From: Colwellia sp.
GTDB taxonomy: Bacteria > Pseudomonadota > Gammaproteobacteria > Enterobacterales > Alteromonadaceae
DNA: 64,000 bases
NCBI GenBank assembly: GCA_016765685.1
Contig: JAESPR010000011.1
Location: 1-64,000, forward strand
Reading direction: 5' to 3'
Below are positions 1-9,892 of this stretch, one piece after another. The notes under the pieces were generated by a model. It was not told where the DNA came from, ran no database searches, and worked only from the letters and a program-made list of their open reading frames with translations. Both the position numbers and the translations under genes were made by a program. Numbering within the stretch: the stretch's first letter is position 1; every line of letters begins with the position of its first letter.

Positions 1-193
1 ATAGTGGTTAGGTTTTCTATAGTCATGATCGCTTTCATCTTATGATCATGAACAAAATTTAAGTCTTTAGCCGCATTTCATGTTAGAAATACGTAATTAG
101 TTCAGACTCATTTCATATTGGACAAGGCTTGCATTTTTATATATCTGCATTACACTAAAAGATAAGGCATATTTTAATATATAAATTAAACGA

Positions 194-1735
194 ATGAGTG
201 ATTTTATTTTTAAAGAAGAACCAGCAGATAGTGAAAAACCAACTATTGTCGCATCCAACAAAAAATGGCGAATTTTGGTGGTTGATGATGATGATTCTGT
301 GCATCAAGTTACTAAATTGGTGCTGGCCGATGCAGAAATTGAAAACCGTCAGTTAGAAATCGTTTCTGTCTATTCTATGGATGAAGCGAAAAAAATACTG
401 TTAAAAGATAATGAATTTTGTATGGCTTTTGTTGATGTGGTGATGGAAACTGATCATGCCGGTTTAGAATTGGTGCAATGGATAAGAGAAGACCTTAAAA
501 ACCAAGCTATACGTTTAGTGCTGCGAACTGGGCAGGCAGGCAGTGCACCAGAAGCAAGAGTCATTAAAGATTACGATATTAATGATTACAAAGAAAAAAC
601 AGACTTTACTTCTAATAAAATGATCACCACGGTTTACGCTAGTATTCGCGCCTATCGTGACATCATGACCATTCAACGTAGCTTAGATGCGTTTAAAAAG
701 TTGATTGAAGCGACGCATGATTTATTAAAAAAGGATCAGCTTAAGTCTTTTGGCTCAGCAGCATTAAATCATTTACTTGCTTTAATGAATGTTGATAGCT
801 CGGCTTTATATATTGCTCGAACACAGGTCGACTTTGAACAGCATTCTACTAGTTTAATCATCGCTTGCACGGGTAAATATGTTTGTGAATCTGATTCACT
901 AGAGTCATCGAATATTTCAGCCGATGTGAAAGAAAAAATTCAGCAAGTTTTTATTAGTAAATCTCACTACAGTGACGAGCATTGCTTTGTTGGTTATTAC
1001 CAAGCATCAGTTAATGCGGCTTCTGTGCTTTATATTGAATTTGAAGATGATAATGAACACTTTAAAGCGAGTTTAGCAGAATTGTTTGCTACCAATGTCG
1101 CGTTAATTTTGGAAAGTTTAACCAAACAAAAAGAAATTGAAAAGACGCAAAAAGAGTTGTTATTTATTGTCGGTGAAGCGGTAGAAGCACGCAGTAAAGA
1201 AACAGGGTTCCATGTTAAACGTGTTGCTATATTGTGTGAATTGTTAGCATTAAAAATAGGGCTTGAAGATGCGTTTGTTCAAGCATTGCGTTTAGCTGCA
1301 CCACTGCATGATTTAGGAAAAATTGCCATACCAGAGCACATTTTGCATAAGCCAGGCAAGCTTGTTGGCGACGAGTGGAAAATAATGCAAAGCCATGCGC
1401 AGATTGGCGGTGATATTCTAGCAAAATCGACCGTTAGTGTGTCAAAACTCGCGTCAAGGCTAGCTCTCTATCACCATGAGAACTGGGATGGTACAGGTTA
1501 TCCTGAAGGTTTAGCAGGAAAAGACATTCCCATTGAAGCAAGAATTATGGCTGTTGCTGATGTATTTGATGCCTTAGGCTCGAAACGATGTTATAAAGAG
1601 CCTTGGTCAGATGATAAAATTAAAGAATTTATGATCGCTGAAAAAAATAAAAAGTTTGATGCCGCTTTGATTGATATAGTCATTGAAAATTTTGATGAGT
1701 TTATTGCCGTTAGAGCACAATTTCCTGATAGTTAG
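194..1735 (+). CDS. Response regulator with DUF3369-like region and HD-GYP domain (putative c-di-GMP phosphodiesterase)
   Basis: N-terminal receiver (ILVVDDDDSVHQVTKLVL, FVDVVMETDHAG), HDLGKIAIPEHILHKPGKL and HHENWDGTGYPEGLAGKDIPIEARIMAVADVFDAL. Confidence 0.93.
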   Translation: MSDFIFKEEPADSEKPTIVASNKKWRILVVDDDDSVHQVTKLVLADAEIENRQLEIVSVYSMDEAKKILLKDNEFCMAFVDVVMETDHAGLELVQWIREDLKNQAIRLVLRTGQAGSAPEARVIKDYDINDYKEKTDFTSNKMITTVYASIRAYRDIMTIQRSLDAFKKLIEATHDLLKKDQLKSFGSAALNHLLALMNVDSSALYIARTQVDFEQHSTSLIIACTGKYVCESDSLESSNISADVKEKIQQVFISKSHYSDEHCFVGYYQASVNAASVLYIEFEDDNEHFKASLAELFATNVALILESLTKQKEIEKTQKELLFIVGEAVEARSKETGFHVKRVAILCELLALKIGLEDAFVQALRLAAPLHDLGKIAIPEHILHKPGKLVGDEWKIMQSHAQIGGDILAKSTVSVSKLASRLALYHHENWDGTGYPEGLAGKDIPIEARIMAVADVFDALGSKRCYKEPWSDDKIKEFMIAEKNKKFDAALIDIVIENFDEFIAVRAQFPDS

Positions 1736-1865
1736 TGGTAAGACAGAAACCATTTAATTCATGTTTTATCATAAAAAATGTAGTTTTAGCGTTTACCGGT
1801 ATTAATTGTGAACGGCGTGTTTGTTGGACAGCCGTTCAAGATAATAACTGCCGTTGATAACTCGT

Positions 1866-2825
1866 CTAAAAATATCCTGATACCCCATCACGCACTGAAA
1901 ACTTAAACTTATGTGCGCAACCTTGTTTATCAATTTTCTTCTTCTTTTTCCAACTTTTACCATCTTTTTTATCAGTTGATAGACAATAACCTTTACCGCC
2001 CTTTTTACCCCAAGTTTTAACTTTTCCGCTCCAATAACCACTAAGTACCGCATAATCAATCCATGCTGCGTCATCCCCATTTGTACTTACACGGACTTCT
2101 GTAATTTTTGTCGATGGAAAGCTCACACCTTTGGCTTTATATTTACAGGAAATGGGTTTTGTTTGTGTGCCGACCTTCGTAGAACCATTGTAAAATTCAA
2201 ATGTGAATTTGCTGCTTGTTTTAGCATTCTTAAAACCTTTAGGGCAATATAAAGACAATTTATAGCTTTCAGTCATTCCTTTAACTCTTTTTGTGATTTT
2301 GCCTTTAGCATTAAAAACAGTACCGCTGATTTCAACTCGTTTAGCATACCCCTGCCAGAAAATTCCAGGATCGGGAAGAGCCTCTCTAATAAGACCAACG
2401 CTTGTCATGGCGGCACCAACAACAACCTCGGCACAAACGGGAGCTATAGCTGCAGCCGCAGTGGAGCACAATGCTACCCCTCCTATGCCAATTGTCGCAG
2501 CAGAAGCGCTAGCGATGAACCAACTGGTTTCATTATTACCATTAGCTTGGATGGTTATATAGTGCGCCTTTTTGCTTTTCAAGCACTTTGTTTCAAATAC
2601 GGCTACTTTTTTTGTTTGAACTAGTGCCTTATCAAATCCTGTAACTCTTCCATTTTTAATTTTAATTTTTTTCGGATCATACCACTTCACTGTTGCAACA
2701 TAGCCAACACCAAACAGTCCAGTGACACACTGTTTGTATGCTTTCGCAGCCAAAACCGTATTGGAAAATGATAAACTGATGAAAACGACTAAAAGCGCAC
2801 TACAAAATTTGAAAAATGTTTTCAT
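1866..2825 (-). CDS. Secreted hypothetical protein with C-terminal WGKKGGKGYCLSTDKKD module
   Basis: 319 aa ORF with signal peptide; C-terminal module shared with the two neighbouring genes. Confidence 0.8.
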   Translation of the reverse strand: MKTFFKFCSALLVVFISLSFSNTVLAAKAYKQCVTGLFGVGYVATVKWYDPKKIKIKNGRVTGFDKALVQTKKVAVFETKCLKSKKAHYITIQANGNNETSWFIASASAATIGIGGVALCSTAAAAIAPVCAEVVVGAAMTSVGLIREALPDPGIFWQGYAKRVEISGTVFNAKGKITKRVKGMTESYKLSLYCPKGFKNAKTSSKFTFEFYNGSTKVGTQTKPISCKYKAKGVSFPSTKITEVRVSTNGDDAAWIDYAVLSGYWSGKVKTWGKKGGKGYCLSTDKKDGKSWKKKKKIDKQGCAHKFKFSVRDGVSGYF

Positions 2826-2848
2826 TTTAATTCCTTTTTATTTTGTGA

Positions 2849-3472
2849 TTACATCAATGGTTCGTATGATTTAGTGTATTTTGACTTTCCTTTTTTATTT
2901 TTCTTGAAGTGAATTGCCGTATAGCAGGCATTCTTTTTGAGAATTCTTTTCCATCCCTTATTGGCATCCTTTTTATCGGTAGATAAACACCATGCACCTG
3001 CGTCATCTTTACCCCAGTATTTACTCGCTTTGCCATCTATCCATAAGCCTAAAGCATCAATTAAAAAACCATCATCACCTTCAGTTTCAATGATAATACT
3101 GTGAGCATAACCATCTAATCGCACATCTATAACTTTACGCCAACGTTGGTTTAAGGGTTTACCTAGTACAATTTGTGGCCCAACATTTCGTGATAAATTC
3201 AGTTTCCCATCGCAGTTCTTATTTTTGACGCCATTGGCACGATATGAACCCAAATTTTTACCACTTTTTGATAAAAACCGAACTTTTATCAAAGATTTCG
3301 TTCCATCGTTGCCAACTTTCGCATGATCGCAATCAATGTAAAGCTTATGTCCATGACTGCCCGCTTGTACCTTTGTGATATTGACTGCTAAACAAGTTAA
3401 CACAGCAAACGGAATGATTTTAAGTGTTTGTAAATAGAATGCTTTTTGTATATTTTGATTGTATATTTTCAT
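2849..3472 (-). CDS. Secreted hypothetical protein, stand-alone copy of the shared C-terminal module
   Basis: 207 aa ORF with signal peptide; LYIDCDHAKV...GDDGFLIDALGLWIDGK..YWGKDDAGAWCLSTDKKDANKGWK aligns with C-terminus of 3626..6946. Confidence 0.82.
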   Translation of the reverse strand: MKIYNQNIQKAFYLQTLKIIPFAVLTCLAVNITKVQAGSHGHKLYIDCDHAKVGNDGTKSLIKVRFLSKSGKNLGSYRANGVKNKNCDGKLNLSRNVGPQIVLGKPLNQRWRKVIDVRLDGYAHSIIIETEGDDGFLIDALGLWIDGKASKYWGKDDAGAWCLSTDKKDANKGWKRILKKNACYTAIHFKKNKKGKSKYTKSYEPLM

Positions 3473-3625
3473 TGTTCATCCTTATGTTTATCGTTCTATT
3501 GAAAATTCACCACAAATGTTAATATGAGTAGAAAAGAATTTAGCTAAAATCTGAGCGGACAAACGCCATTTAAAAACAGATAACGGTTATCTTAAGTCTG
3601 GACTACTGCACATTATCAATCTATT

Positions 3626-6600
3626 TTAATCTTGCCGTAACAACGAATCATAAGATTTAATGAGAGTCGACTTACCGTAACCTTTGTCAGTTTTTTCAAA
3701 ATGGATGGCTTTATAACATGCATTTTTTTTGATGATTTTTTTCCAAGTTTTGTTATTTGCGTCTTTTTTATCAGTTGACAAACAATAAGCGCCTTTACCT
3801 TCTTTACCCCAAAAGTTAGTCAATTTACCGTCAACTTCTATGCCGATAGCATCAATTAAAAAACCATCATTACCATCGGTTTCTACGATAATACTGCGTG
3901 CAGCCCCTTTTAGTTTTACACCTAAAACGCCACTCCAATTTTGGCGTTTTGGTTTTCCAGGGAGAAAATGAGAACCTCCGCAGCCAGATTTGCTTATGCT
4001 TCTGGCTGCTATCGTATAGATACCCAAATTTTCACCATAGTATGAAATAAAATTAACTTTGATTGTTGATTTGGTCCATTCTTTGTCCACGTCTGGATGA
4101 CGACAGTCAATATAGAGGTTATGAAAAATATAGTCAGTAAGTTGTTCCTCATTTACGTCTTCTTCACCATCGTTATTTACGTCTTCATTGCTGTATTCTT
4201 CACTTTGTTCAGCAAGCTTTACGAACTGTAAATGGTATTGATTTTTAAAGTCATGATTCAATGCTTCTTCAGCTCTATCAAACCCTGAATATCCTCCAAG
4301 ACGTCCTGACATAGTAAGTTGTTCATCTAATTCGATTTCGAAAACTCTATATTTCTTATTGAATTCTCTTTGAACAATAATTCGATAAATTGAATTTTTT
4401 TGGAAGGTTTCAACTACATTTTCCTGTGAACCGGGTGATTGTACTCGGTCAGCATCGATTATCCAACGACCCCCACCCTTCATATTGTTCCAAGAGCCAA
4501 TGAGTAAGGTTGGAAAATCAATTCTCTGCCAATTATTCTCTGCGGCGGCTTTTTTCGCTACAGCTAACCTTGCAGCACTTTCCTGATCCAGCCTTAAGCG
4601 CTTCATTTCTCGTTCATCGATCAGACGCTGTTGTTGCACTTCCTCCCTTTGCGCTTTTTCTTTCATCATCATATTATGAGCTGCTATGGTTTCTACAGCA
4701 CCGGGTAATACGTCTCCTAAAATAGCAACTGCAAGCCCTTCAAAATCTTTGTTGTTTTTTCTTTTAGTCTTTGGTTTAGGTTTTTTTAGTGTGGTATTGG
4801 CATATGCTGATTTATTCCCACACTCATTAATAGCCCGTTTCCAATTATTGTGTTTACTGATGCCTCGCTTGTAGCAATCAACAGTTTGTTTTGGATTCTT
4901 AGTCCCCTTGCATAAATTACTTAATTCACTATATGAGTAGGTAGTTGTACCTACTGTATTCAAGAGATCATATTTATCCCTGCTGATTTTCCTTTGCATC
5001 ATATCCTGACAAATTTGTATCAAGGGCCTCTTAACAAGTACCGCATCTTTTGTAAGCATTTTTGCTTTAAACCGCGTTGCCCAGGAATCGTGTTTTGCTT
5101 TAGTACTTCGTTTCATTGTATCTTTACCGATGTCCAACCTATAACCCATGTCTGAGCTATAAATACCGACTAGATCACCGTAATGAACTTCTGCGTTTGG
5201 ATCATTTTTCAACGGTTTAATGCGAAATTTTGTAGTGGAGTCACTTATGTCAATGCTAGTTTTCTTTATTGATTGACCAATATCAAGTCGATATTTACCG
5301 TTCTCAGAAAAAACGCCAAATACATGATTCGATTCCAACCTACCTTCACTCGGACCATCAAGGCGCCGTATTACTAGACGCGTAGCCCATGATTCGTGAT
5401 TTGTTGTAACTAGCTTTTTAGTAGCAGTCGCACCTATATCCAAGCGCCACTCACCGTTTTCAGTCATTATTGCGATAATATCTTTTTGAGTGATCGAGTA
5501 GCTTCGAATAGAATTTTCAGTTGGCGTTGACTTAGTTTGTTCTAATTGATTATTCAATAAACCTTCGGTGTCATTAATACTATGGGCGAGACGAAATCCC
5601 GAGCTCAGGGATCCAATATCTAGAGAACTCCTTCTATTAAGATCCATAGAGGGAAAACGATCAGATGAACGTAACAAACTAGGTTCATTATGAAAACTAC
5701 CTCCGCGGCTTATTGCTCGAGTGCAATTATCATACTTCAATGCAGAGTTGTCCCTAGGCGTGCGTTTATAAGACCTATTATAGCAGTCTTGTACCCATTC
5801 CCTAACGTTGCCATGCATATCATATAATCCCCAAATATTTGGAGAGAATGACTTTACGGGCGCTGTTTTAGTGTTATCCCATTGACTACCGCAACCACTA
5901 CAACTGGCCTTATTTTGACCAATATCATCACCCCAGCTATATTTGGTTACGCTGCCAGCTCTAGCAGCGTACTCCCACTCAGTTTCGGATGGTAGTCGAT
6001 ACACTTTATTTGTTTGCTGATTTAACCAAGGTAGAAAATGATTAGTTACGTCAATCCAACTCACCTGAACAACTGGACGGTTTCCCCTTCCCCATTTATT
6101 ATCATTTCCTTTGCCACATTGGCCTGCATTTATGCATTGTTGGTATAACGCCCACGTCGTTTCCGATTCAGCTATATAAAAAGGTATAATTGATACTTTA
6201 TGGATTGGTTTTGCTTGTTGCTCGCGCTCGCTACTACCCATCATAAAACTTCCACCTGGAATTGACATCATCTTAAATTTTACGCCATTGACGGTTTCGA
6301 CATAAAAGTTTGAACTTTGCGTTGATGTAATCACCGAGGATTTGTTTACTTTCTGGGGTGCGTTAATCAATTGTGAATCACAAGTTAAATTTATGTTTTT
6401 TCCCGATGCCTCGGGTGACAAAGATGCCTGAAATTTTTCACCGTCACAGCTGTAGCTAACCAAAAAATCCTTTGCACAGCCAGGCGTAGGGTCTCCAATT
6501 CTTCTGTGATCTAAAGCGTAACTACATGACACTTTACCATTGCATGCAGACGAAAGGTGGTAGGACGCATTGCCAGTGCCCGCGCCGCAGACTTTACCGT

Positions 6601-6946
6601 ATGTTGCCGATAAAACTTCGATTTTCCGTGCTATCTTAGGCTTTTTTATCTGTTGTGGGGTAGCTTGTGTTACTTTTGATATTGTCTCTGAACTTGCATA
6701 AAAGCATCGCTTGTTGCTCCCCGGAACAAAGCCAAAAATTTCATTTGAGCAATGAATAAAGTCCGACGCATGTTTCTGTGCAAACTTACCATTGACACCG
6801 TAACGAACCGCACGTGTGCCGCTAAATTTACATACTTGACCTTCTCCCGCACAATCGATCCATTCTTTTTCTGCTGAGTGAGTAGATGTAAAAGGAAATA
6901 ATGCCACACACGCAGTCATCAATAATAGGAAACCGAACGACTTCAT
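3626..6946 (-). CDS. Large secreted multidomain protein: SUEL/galactose-binding lectin-like + FGE-sulfatase (SUMF1-like) + threefold repeat + shared C-terminal module
   Basis: Signal peptide; lectin-like IEVLSATYGKVCGAGTGNASYHLSSACNGKVSCSYALD; FGE-like GGSFMMGSS...RLPSETEWEYAARAG...GLYDMHGNVREWVQDCY...RGGSF...GFRLA. Confidence 0.85.
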   Translation of the reverse strand: MKSFGFLLLMTACVALFPFTSTHSAEKEWIDCAGEGQVCKFSGTRAVRYGVNGKFAQKHASDFIHCSNEIFGFVPGSNKRCFYASSETISKVTQATPQQIKKPKIARKIEVLSATYGKVCGAGTGNASYHLSSACNGKVSCSYALDHRRIGDPTPGCAKDFLVSYSCDGEKFQASLSPEASGKNINLTCDSQLINAPQKVNKSSVITSTQSSNFYVETVNGVKFKMMSIPGGSFMMGSSEREQQAKPIHKVSIIPFYIAESETTWALYQQCINAGQCGKGNDNKWGRGNRPVVQVSWIDVTNHFLPWLNQQTNKVYRLPSETEWEYAARAGSVTKYSWGDDIGQNKASCSGCGSQWDNTKTAPVKSFSPNIWGLYDMHGNVREWVQDCYNRSYKRTPRDNSALKYDNCTRAISRGGSFHNEPSLLRSSDRFPSMDLNRRSSLDIGSLSSGFRLAHSINDTEGLLNNQLEQTKSTPTENSIRSYSITQKDIIAIMTENGEWRLDIGATATKKLVTTNHESWATRLVIRRLDGPSEGRLESNHVFGVFSENGKYRLDIGQSIKKTSIDISDSTTKFRIKPLKNDPNAEVHYGDLVGIYSSDMGYRLDIGKDTMKRSTKAKHDSWATRFKAKMLTKDAVLVKRPLIQICQDMMQRKISRDKYDLLNTVGTTTYSYSELSNLCKGTKNPKQTVDCYKRGISKHNNWKRAINECGNKSAYANTTLKKPKPKTKRKNNKDFEGLAVAILGDVLPGAVETIAAHNMMMKEKAQREEVQQQRLIDEREMKRLRLDQESAARLAVAKKAAAENNWQRIDFPTLLIGSWNNMKGGGRWIIDADRVQSPGSQENVVETFQKNSIYRIIVQREFNKKYRVFEIELDEQLTMSGRLGGYSGFDRAEEALNHDFKNQYHLQFVKLAEQSEEYSNEDVNNDGEEDVNEEQLTDYIFHNLYIDCRHPDVDKEWTKSTIKVNFISYYGENLGIYTIAARSISKSGCGGSHFLPGKPKRQNWSGVLGVKLKGAARSIIVETDGNDGFLIDAIGIEVDGKLTNFWGKEGKGAYCLSTDKKDANNKTWKKIIKKNACYKAIHFEKTDKGYGKSTLIKSYDSLLRQD

Positions 6947-7258
6947 TAAATTGTCCTAATCTTATTGTTTTTATCCATACCAAATACTTACGCATTGGGC
7001 GAGTTGTGACAATTTATTATTATGGTTAGAGAATTATCTTTCCACTTTTGTTTATAGCGCCACATTTTGTACTTAGTGTAGATCATTAATACAAAAAGTG
7101 TATAAAACCAGTTATTCAAGAATAGCACTAAACAATTTAGGATGATTAAAGGAAAATTGATTTACAAGTGAAAAGTGGTGGCCCTCAGTGATTTGAATAC
7201 ATTCATATTTCAAAATATTCAGTCATTACAGATAATAGTTCGCCATAATCTAAATTGA

Positions 7259-7861
7259 TTACCCATCCAAATCCGTAAGTTTATCTACTGTAGCAGTACA
7301 AGATTCTAAAAAAATGTTTATAAAATATTCAACTTCTGGCATATCGCGTTTTAATGAGTTGACCTTATTATCCAAGTTGATTTTTACGTGCGCAAACTCC
7401 ACATTATTAAATCGCAATTCGTTGTTTGCTTTAATTAGTGCAGCTAATATATCTGCGGCCTTAACTATATCTTTATAAGCAGGGTCGACCTTATCTTGAA
7501 CGAGTAGCTCTTCAAATTCATCTCTGATATCTTCAGGTATTGTTTGTAAGCATTCCTTCTCGGCTATCTTCTCTAACTTTTTATACTCTTTGGTAAATTC
7601 TGGGTTGTGATACTTTACCTTTGACGAAAGATCTTGAAGTTTGGTCTCTGAAATTTCGTGATATATCGCAATGGTTGCAGCTTTCTCTGCTATGAGATTC
7701 CCACCAAATTTTTTATTCTTTATTACTGTTAGTAAATGAGCAATTACAGCAACTTGATGTGAATGCTCAGATACATTTTCTGGTTGAAAAGTATGCATCA
7801 AGCCCCATCGCTGAATTAATGGCATTCTAGTTGTCCATGCTAAAAAAGTGCTCTGCTTCAT
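7259..7861 (-). CDS. yfbR: 5'-deoxynucleotidase, HD domain (YfbR-like)
   Basis: MPLIQRWGLMHTFQPENVSEHSHQVAVIAHLL and IAIYHEISE HD motifs; near alaA as in E. coli. Confidence 0.88.
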   Translation of the reverse strand: MKQSTFLAWTTRMPLIQRWGLMHTFQPENVSEHSHQVAVIAHLLTVIKNKKFGGNLIAEKAATIAIYHEISETKLQDLSSKVKYHNPEFTKEYKKLEKIAEKECLQTIPEDIRDEFEELLVQDKVDPAYKDIVKAADILAALIKANNELRFNNVEFAHVKINLDNKVNSLKRDMPEVEYFINIFLESCTATVDKLTDLDG

Positions 7862-8079
7862 CGGATTCCCCCTTGAAGCCTACATGAAATTTTGTTGTTC
7901 TGAAATGTGATCATATTCATATAACTCTATAATTTAATTTATATAGTGCCCGCCAATTATCATATCGGCCGAAACATGTCTTTTAGTCTTAGCTGTAGCT
8001 CGCTGTTTTGGAGTTCAAGCCTATCTATTCTTTTTTATTGTTCTTCAATAGTACGTTTCAAATTTACAAATCGAAACTT

Positions 8080-8240
8080 CCGTCTCGCTTCCAGTATTTA
8101 TCCCATGAATATTAAGTCTACTCGTGCCTAACCTATCAACGTCTTGAGAGAGTTTATTAACTTCCATTTGAATATCTGCTTTATTCGGCCTCGATATCGC
8201 TTTAGAAATAACCTTTACTCTAATATCCCACAAATGAAAC
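8080..8240 (-). pseudogene. Possible flagellin-like coding remnant
   Basis: Minus-strand translation RVKVISKAISRPNKADIQMEVNKLSQDVDRLGTS resembles the flagellin stretch with DRxxIQxEVxxLxxEIDRIGxxT; no flanking flagellin context. Confidence 0.35.
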
Positions 8241-8326
8241 AAACGTAGATTCTCGTTACGCATAAATCCATATAGCTTTTCATATAGGTATCCTTTAATC
8301 TCGACCAAGAGAAAGAAGGAAAACCT

Positions 8327-8476
8327 ATGCGAGATTATAAGAGTTTGTCTTATACACGATGGGATTGTAAATACCATATTGTATTTATACCTAAAAAAAG
8401 ACGTAAACTGATATTTGATCAATCTGAAAACATTTAGGTGAAGTGTTCCATGATTTAGCCCGCTAACAAGGTGTCA
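8327..8476 (+). pseudogene. Degenerate IS200/IS605-family TnpA (Y1 transposase) N-terminal fragment
   Basis: Frame 1 reads MRDYKSLSYTRWDCKYHIVFIPKKRRKLIF, then a frameshift continues as LGEVFHDLAR*QGVI; matches the typical TnpA N-terminus but carries a frameshift and stop. Confidence 0.8.
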
Positions 8477-8498
8477 TTAAAAATGATAAGTTTATTTT

Positions 8499-9716
8499 TT
8501 ATACTTGTTTATAAGTTGAAAAGAAATTTTTCAACTTTTCTAAAGTAGGTACTAATTCATCAACATGAGGTAAGAATACTAATCTAAAGTAATTTTGTGC
8601 CTTAATATTAAATGCACTACCATGAACAAGTAATATTTTTTCTTGTTTTAATAAGTCTAAAATCATTTTTTCGTCATTGGTTATATTAAATTTTTTCGCG
8701 TCTACTTTAACAAATAAGTACAAAGCGCCGCTAGCTGACAGGCACGATAAACCCTCTATTTCATTTATCATTTTAGCGGCAACATTGCGCTGCTTTAATA
8801 ATCGACCATCGCCTGAAATAAGTTCATTAATACTCTGATAGCCCCCTAATGCAGTTTGAATAGCATGTTGACTTGGTACGTTAGAGCACATCCGCATTGA
8901 GGAAAGAATATGCAAACCTTCTAAATAGTCTTCAGCATGAATTTTAGGGCCAGATAAAACCATCCAACCTGCTCTAAAACCAGCGATACGGTAGTTTTTA
9001 GATAAACCACCCATGGTAATAATAAAGACATCTTGAGCAAGCGAAGCGGTTGGAATATGTTGAGCTTGATCGTATAAAATTTTGTCGTAAATTTCATCAC
9101 TAAATATCATTAAACTATGTTTTCTGGCGAGTTCAATAATGCCTTGTAAAATTTCCTCTGAGTAAACCGCACCTGTTGGGTTATTGGGATTTATCAAAAC
9201 AATAGCTTTGGTTTTGTTGGTGATTTTACTTGCCATATCCTCAAGATCTGGATACCAAAGGTTTTCATCATCACAGCGGTAGTGGATAGGCTTGCCACCA
9301 GATAATGCTACTGCAGCAGTCCATAAAGGATAATCTGGCGCAGGAATTAACACTTCATCATCATTGTTTAATAGTCCTTGCATTGCCATTACAATGAGTT
9401 CACTTACGCCATTGCCAATGAACACATCATCAACACCCACATCTTTAATACCTTGCTGCTGAAAATACTGCATTACCGCAACGCGGGCAGAATAAATACC
9501 TTGAGATTCACTATAACCTTGCGAGTTAGGCAAATTGTGGATAACGTCCTTTAAAATATCATCGGGCGCTTCAAAACCAAAAGGGGCAGGGTTGCCAATA
9601 TTCAGTTTAAGAATTTTGTGGCCTTCATCTTCCAAACGACGTGCTTCGGCTGCTATTTGACCTCTAATTTCATAACAAACGTTGTTTAATTTAGATGACT
9701 TTTTAATAGCTTTCAT
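8499..9716 (-). CDS. alaA: Alanine aminotransferase AlaA-like (class I/II PLP aminotransferase)
   Basis: KLNIGNPAPFGFEAPDDI, INPNNPTGAVYS, PLP-Lys context GGLSKNYRIAGFRAGWM. Confidence 0.92.
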   Translation of the reverse strand: MKAIKKSSKLNNVCYEIRGQIAAEARRLEDEGHKILKLNIGNPAPFGFEAPDDILKDVIHNLPNSQGYSESQGIYSARVAVMQYFQQQGIKDVGVDDVFIGNGVSELIVMAMQGLLNNDDEVLIPAPDYPLWTAAVALSGGKPIHYRCDDENLWYPDLEDMASKITNKTKAIVLINPNNPTGAVYSEEILQGIIELARKHSLMIFSDEIYDKILYDQAQHIPTASLAQDVFIITMGGLSKNYRIAGFRAGWMVLSGPKIHAEDYLEGLHILSSMRMCSNVPSQHAIQTALGGYQSINELISGDGRLLKQRNVAAKMINEIEGLSCLSASGALYLFVKVDAKKFNITNDEKMILDLLKQEKILLVHGSAFNIKAQNYFRLVFLPHVDELVPTLEKLKNFFSTYKQV

Positions 9717-9892
9717 GATGGCCTTCGTTTTATAAATATAAGTATTTGAATTGGTAATAAGTGCCCATTGTTGCTAATAATGGCGCGTATTGAAACAGTT
9801 AACACTAAGTTTTTAATGATAATTTGCACAAGTTTTTCTGAAAATGGCATATCGAATGGCATTGTTGAAGCAATGAATTTAATTTTAGGCAC

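Noticed and set aside
1227-1424. Minus-strand ORF antisense to the HD-GYP gene
   Set aside because: Lies inside a well-supported CDS and has no recognisable domain.
2293-2562. Plus-strand ORF antisense to the secreted protein at 1866
   Set aside because: Composition reflects the complementary Ala/Val-rich hydrophobic segment; no independent support.
8045-8422. 125 aa minus-strand ORF as an intact gene
   Set aside because: Overlaps an IS200 TnpA relic on the opposite strand and only part looks protein-like; treated as decayed sequence.
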